A DNA stretch of 64,000 nucleotides from NCBI RefSeq assembly GCF_021533195.1, contig NZ_JAJNKB010000002.1, positions 62,001-126,000 on the forward strand, written 5' to 3'. The position numbers were made by a program, and so were the translations under genes. The DNA comes from Portibacter marinus. Its GTDB lineage: Bacteria > Bacteroidota > Bacteroidia > Chitinophagales > Saprospiraceae. This document shows, one piece after another, positions 60,835 through 64,000 of the stretch. The notes under the pieces are model-generated. The model had not been told where the DNA came from. It did not search any database and was given only the letters and a program-made list of their open reading frames with translations. Every line of letters starts with the position of its first letter. The stretch's first letter is position 1.

Positions 60835-60990
60835 AGCCCTTAAGGGGCTCCGAGCCCCTTAAGGGCTAGGCTTAAGGGCTTGGGGCTGAGGCTAGAAAGC
60901 TGAGGCTAGGGGAGGCTGAAGCTTGAAAGCTGGATCTAGAATGCTAAGACTGGGGCTGGGGCAAGCTGAGTTAAGCTAGAGTTAATAGCT
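60835..60990 (+). repeat. Perfect 16-bp hairpin followed by G-rich GCT-repeat tract
   Basis: AGCCCTTAAGGGGCTC (60835-60850) and its exact complement (60852-60867) are separated by one base, a 33-bp palindrome. It is followed by about 120 bases of degenerate, G-rich repeats of GGCT, AAGCT and TGAGGCT on the plus strand. It sits upstream of the DUF4159-MoxR operon and shares a CCCTTAA core with the array at 7610-7998. Function is unknown; a terminator, a DNA-binding site or a mobile repeat are the options. Confidence 0.85.
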
Positions 60991-61009
60991 TGTTGCGGAA
61001 TAAAATTTT

Positions 61010-61645
61010 ATGACAAAAGAAGTTCAGTACAATAATGAATTCTTCTTTACCAGACTGATGTACGAATCGGGAGATTGGGATGCGGATCAGCGGATGCCCT
61101 CTAATCTCCTGCATTCTATTGTGGAATATACAACCATTCCAGTCAATACGACCGAGAACATAGTTTCGCTCAGCAGTGAAAAAGTGTACCAGGCTCCTTT
61201 TTGCTACATGACCGGACATAAGTTAGTCGAGTTCACCTCTGAGGAGAAAAAAGTTTTTGAAAACTATGTCAGACGAGGTGGATTTGTTTTCGCTGATGAT
61301 TGTAATCATGATATTGATGGACTCTTTGCCAAATCTTTCGAGCAACAGATGGCTGAAATATTTGGCCCTGAAGCTTTGGTGAAATTATCTAACGATCATC
61401 CCATCTATAATTGTTTCTTTGAGTTCGATGGTCCACCCACTACTTCGCAAGAATTAAATGGATGGGGAGATGACCTGGTGCATGAGTACCTGAAGGCTAT
61501 TTTGATCAATGACAGGATAGGGGTGCTTTATAGTAATAAAGATTACGGATGTGAGTGGGACTATGATTTTAGAAATAAGCGATGGTATAAGACCGATAAC
61601 ACCAGGTTTGGGGTAAATATCGTCGTTCATGCATTAACAGGATAG
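61010..61645 (+). CDS. DUF4159-domain protein
   Basis: The 211-residue protein is a single DUF4159 domain ('NNEFFFTRLMYESGDWDAD', 'PFCYMTGHKLVEFTSEE', 'YVRRGGFVFADDCNHDIDG', 'VLYSNKDYGCEWDYDF'). The family is related to glutamine amidotransferase-like or alpha-beta-fold parts that occur with MoxR ATPases, often in Bat-type operons. No enzyme activity is established. The start is ATG at 61010, just after the G-rich element. It is followed after one base by the MoxR gene. Confidence 0.85.
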   Translation: MTKEVQYNNEFFFTRLMYESGDWDADQRMPSNLLHSIVEYTTIPVNTTENIVSLSSEKVYQAPFCYMTGHKLVEFTSEEKKVFENYVRRGGFVFADDCNHDIDGLFAKSFEQQMAEIFGPEALVKLSNDHPIYNCFFEFDGPPTTSQELNGWGDDLVHEYLKAILINDRIGVLYSNKDYGCEWDYDFRNKRWYKTDNTRFGVNIVVHALTG

Positions 61646-61646
61646 A

Positions 61647-62618
61647 ATGATGAACCAGGAAAGCGTTTCAGATCTGATCGGAAACACGGCCTTACTTAGG
61701 CAGAATATACATAAAGTGATTATCGGTCAGGACAAGGTCATCACTCAATTATTGGTAGGAATGATCGCTGGAGGTCATGTTTTGCTGGAAGGTGTCCCCG
61801 GTTTGGCCAAGACATTATTGGTAAGAACACTCGCAGAAGCTGTTTCAGGAAGCTTTAACAGAATTCAATTTACTCCGGACTTGATGCCTTCAGATATTCT
61901 TGGTACTGAAATTCTTCAAACCGATCAGCAAGGCAATAAATTTTTCAAATATTCACCAGGTCCTGTATTTGCAAATATAGTCCTGGCTGACGAAATCAAT
62001 CGAACTCCCCCAAAAACGCAGGCAGCTTTATTGGAATTAATGCAGGAGCACGCAGTCACCTATGCAGGCAAGAGATATCCTCTGCCGGAACCATTTTTTT
62101 TATTGGCTACTCAAAATCCTATTGAACAATCGGGCACTTTTCCTCTGCCTGAAGCTCAGGTAGACCGGTTTCTACTCTATATCAAAGTAGATTATCCAAC
62201 CGGCGAAGAGGAAGAACAGATTCTCGCTGCCACCACAGGAAATGCAAAAAAAATGGTCGACGCGGTATATAGCATGCAACAAATTTTGGAGCTTCAAAGC
62301 TTATGCAGACAGGTGACTATTGATCGAGAATTGGTAAAGCAGGTCAGCTCATGGATTCGTAGTTCCAGGCCACATGACACCAAAAATGAACAAGTCAAGA
62401 AATATGTTGATTGGGGCGCAGGTCCAAGAGCCGGACAGGCATTAATCCTGGCAGCAAAAGCCCATGCCTTGCTGGATGATCGATATGCCGTTACGCCTGA
62501 TGATTTGAAAACCATGCTTTTACCTGCACTGCAGCATCGAATTTTACTCAACTTTAAAGCCATTTCAGAAGAAGTAAGAATTAGCGAGATCCTTTCATCT
62601 ATAGTGAATGGGAACTAG
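61647..62618 (+). CDS. MoxR-family AAA+ ATPase
   Basis: MoxR ATPases are chaperone-like AAA+ proteins that help assemble or activate protein complexes with VWA-domain partners. The 323-residue protein has Walker A GVPGLAKT (49-56), Walker B 'LADEIN' (114-119), 'LATQNPIEQSGTFPLPEAQV' and the C-terminal lid. It overlaps the DUF58 gene by 11 bases, and the two are often encoded together in this phylum. Confidence 0.92.
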   Translation: MMNQESVSDLIGNTALLRQNIHKVIIGQDKVITQLLVGMIAGGHVLLEGVPGLAKTLLVRTLAEAVSGSFNRIQFTPDLMPSDILGTEILQTDQQGNKFFKYSPGPVFANIVLADEINRTPPKTQAALLELMQEHAVTYAGKRYPLPEPFFLLATQNPIEQSGTFPLPEAQVDRFLLYIKVDYPTGEEEEQILAATTGNAKKMVDAVYSMQQILELQSLCRQVTIDRELVKQVSSWIRSSRPHDTKNEQVKKYVDWGAGPRAGQALILAAKAHALLDDRYAVTPDDLKTMLLPALQHRILLNFKAISEEVRISEILSSIVNGN

Positions 62619-63477
62619 AAAAGCTCAGATGATTGATCCTTCCACCATCCAGAGTCTCAAGAACTTTGAATGGATTTCAAAAATTCTTGCCAAAGGATTC
62701 ATGCAGGGAAAGCATTCTTCCGGAAGACTTGGGCAAGGTATGGAATTTCAGCAATATCGAAATTACCTTCCTGGCGACGATATTCGGAATATTGATTGGA
62801 AAATGTTTGCTAAGACAGAAAAATTATACATCAAGCAGTCCATCATTGAAACGGAACATCACTACCACTTCATTATTGACAATTCGAGGTCCATGCTGTA
62901 CGAAGAAAATGGATGGTCTAAATTAATGTTAGCAAAAATCCTGACCTCTTCCATGATGAGAATTGTTGCCAATCAAGGCGATCGTTTTAGCTGGCAAGCC
63001 AGTGAAGAAAATATGCCTCGTGGTAGTGGAATGAAGCATTGGCACTATGCCATTGAAAAATTGTATAATTTGACAACATCAACTACAAGCCTCAATCTTC
63101 ATCCGGGATTTCTTAGAAATGCTACCATTATCTATATGTCAGACTTTTACGATCAAATTGAAGTCCTGCAATCGCAGTTTAAGCTGCTAAAGAATCCGCT
63201 GACAGAAGTCGTACTTTTTCACATATTGGGAACCAAAGAAAAATCACTCACATTCGGCAGAAACACCACATTTTTAGATTTGGAGTCTGGAGAAAAATTG
63301 AATGTCAATGCTGTAGCGACTCAATCACAATATCAGAAACGTCTTTTGGCACATCTCAATGCATTAAATAACATATGTTTAGCGCTCGGCATCCATCTTG
63401 AAGAGTGCCTCATGAACCGCTCAATAACCGAATGCTTGAGACAGTTTTTTCATGTCTATCAACAAAATAATGCATGA
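62608..63477 (+). CDS. DUF58-domain protein (Bat/MoxR partner)
   Basis: The 289-residue protein has the DUF58 motif 'GQGMEFQQYRNYLPGDDIRNIDWK' in split form and a VWA-like core ('HFIIDNSRSMLYEENGWSK'). The first Met is at 62608; Met8 is an alternative. DUF58 proteins may interact with the MoxR ATPase that precedes them. The stop overlaps the BatA-like start. Confidence 0.88.
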   Translation: MGTRKAQMIDPSTIQSLKNFEWISKILAKGFMQGKHSSGRLGQGMEFQQYRNYLPGDDIRNIDWKMFAKTEKLYIKQSIIETEHHYHFIIDNSRSMLYEENGWSKLMLAKILTSSMMRIVANQGDRFSWQASEENMPRGSGMKHWHYAIEKLYNLTTSTTSLNLHPGFLRNATIIYMSDFYDQIEVLQSQFKLLKNPLTEVVLFHILGTKEKSLTFGRNTTFLDLESGEKLNVNAVATQSQYQKRLLAHLNALNNICLALGIHLEECLMNRSITECLRQFFHVYQQNNA

Positions 63478-64000
63478 TGGAGTGGGCCAACACATCAGCA
63501 TTTTGGGGATTGACGGGTATAGCGATTCCGACCATTGTATTCCTTCTTAGCAAGAAAAAACAGACTATTATTCCGTTCGGGTCCATAACATTTCTTCAAG
63601 AGTCAGAATCCAGGACCGCCAGAAGTATTTTGCCCTCCCAATGGTTATTGTATTTATTGCGAATAGTGCTACTCACAATATTCGTCATATGGCAAGCAAA
63701 ACCTCTATTCGAGCTTGAGCATCCTCAAAAGAGAGTAGTGGTAGAAAAGCAATTGTATGAAAGTCCCGAATGGTCAGATTTGGACTTAGATCTGCAAGTA
63801 GAACCTGACATAGTAGATCCATCGTCCTTGTGGTTGCTTGCTAGAAAGTATAATCAGTCTGGAGATTCTGTCATCATTTTCACCCGAGGCCTAAGAAAGG
63901 ACTTCAAAGGTAGCAGTATACCGTTGAGTCGCACGATTGAATGGAAGACCATACCGTATAAAGATGCTTCTAGCCGTACGGATACCCTGGTCCATAAGGA
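63477..64000 (+). CDS. BatA-like protein, N-terminal part (cut by window end)
   Basis: The frame opens with ATG at 63477 (63474 in-frame is also possible) and runs without a stop to the edge, giving at least 174 residues. Two membrane segments near the start ('GLTGIAIPTIVFLLS' and 'WLLYLLRIVLLTIFVIW') with the 'IIPFGSITFLQE' stretch between them match the BatA N-terminal family. The DUF4159-MoxR-DUF58-BatA order is a known Bacteroidota arrangement linked to aerotolerance and envelope functions. The C-terminal VWA region would lie outside the window. Confidence 0.75.
   Translation, partial: MEWANTSAFWGLTGIAIPTIVFLLSKKKQTIIPFGSITFLQESESRTARSILPSQWLLYLLRIVLLTIFVIWQAKPLFELEHPQKRVVVEKQLYESPEWSDLDLDLQVEPDIVDPSSLWLLARKYNQSGDSVIIFTRGLRKDFKGSSIPLSRTIEWKTIPYKDASSRTDTLVHK

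Overview
The window is about 40% GC and reads as a chromosome segment of a free-living member of the Bacteroidota. The support is a CotH-type protein with a type IX secretion tail, many short lipoproteins with Q or C just after the signal peptide, TAnnTTTG promoter boxes in front of several genes, an RprXY-like two-component pair, and 'MKRRDF'-type twin-arginine leaders. A Saprospiria- or Cytophagia-like aerobe is my best guess, but nothing here fixes the genus. I saw no rRNA, tRNA, prophage, insertion sequence or CRISPR array.

1-9,990: the end of a molybdenum hydroxylase operon (iorB-like, cut by the window edge, and iorA-like), a secreted S9 peptidase, and a response regulator/sensor kinase pair with a Cys-rich sensor that is divergent from a small secreted Cys-rich protein. 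Next come an RtcB RNA ligase coupled to a DUF5655 protein, a 390-bp tandem array of hairpin repeats, a GDSL lipoprotein, a divergent lipoprotein esterase and a small coiled-coil protein.

10,100-14,275: one operon with a GMC flavoprotein carrying a 3Fe-4S-type Cys motif, its Tat-type small subunit, a cupin, a short-chain reductase-like protein without the usual Tyr/Lys, and a DUF1080 protein. Together they resemble a periplasmic 3-keto-glycoside pathway. A CBM9-like lipoprotein converges on it.

15,600-24,500: a secreted repeat-type protein, a TerC membrane protein, a class C beta-lactamase-like hydrolase with an NTF2-like protein, a LytS/LytTR pair whose kinase lacks the N-box Asn, a JAB/MPN-like protein preceded by a possible 46-residue ORF, and a TetR regulator with a flavin monooxygenase, each preceded by the same palindromic operator.

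24,500-39,100: a CotH/LTD/T9SS surface protein, a TfoX-like protein, an M81 lipoprotein, a DUF2490 protein, an operon with a membrane protein, an APC transporter and a Rieske oxygenase, a second esterase, an AAC(6')-like acetyltransferase, and a ferredoxin-linked 2-oxoacid oxidoreductase (korBA) translationally coupled to a GltD-like Fe-S flavoprotein.

39,100-54,966: mostly housekeeping genes (tadA, guaB, mpg, rlmI-like, purH, coaX, aat, clpS, peroxiredoxin, EamA transporter, O-methyltransferase), together with an FG-GAP protein ending in an IPTL-CTERM-like tail, an outer-membrane protein and a TPR protein.

55,000-64,000: a lipoprotein sulfatase, a Tat-exported sugar-isomerase-like protein, a TldD/TldE pair, a G-rich region with a perfect 16-bp hairpin, and the start of a DUF4159-MoxR-DUF58-BatA operon that runs off the window.
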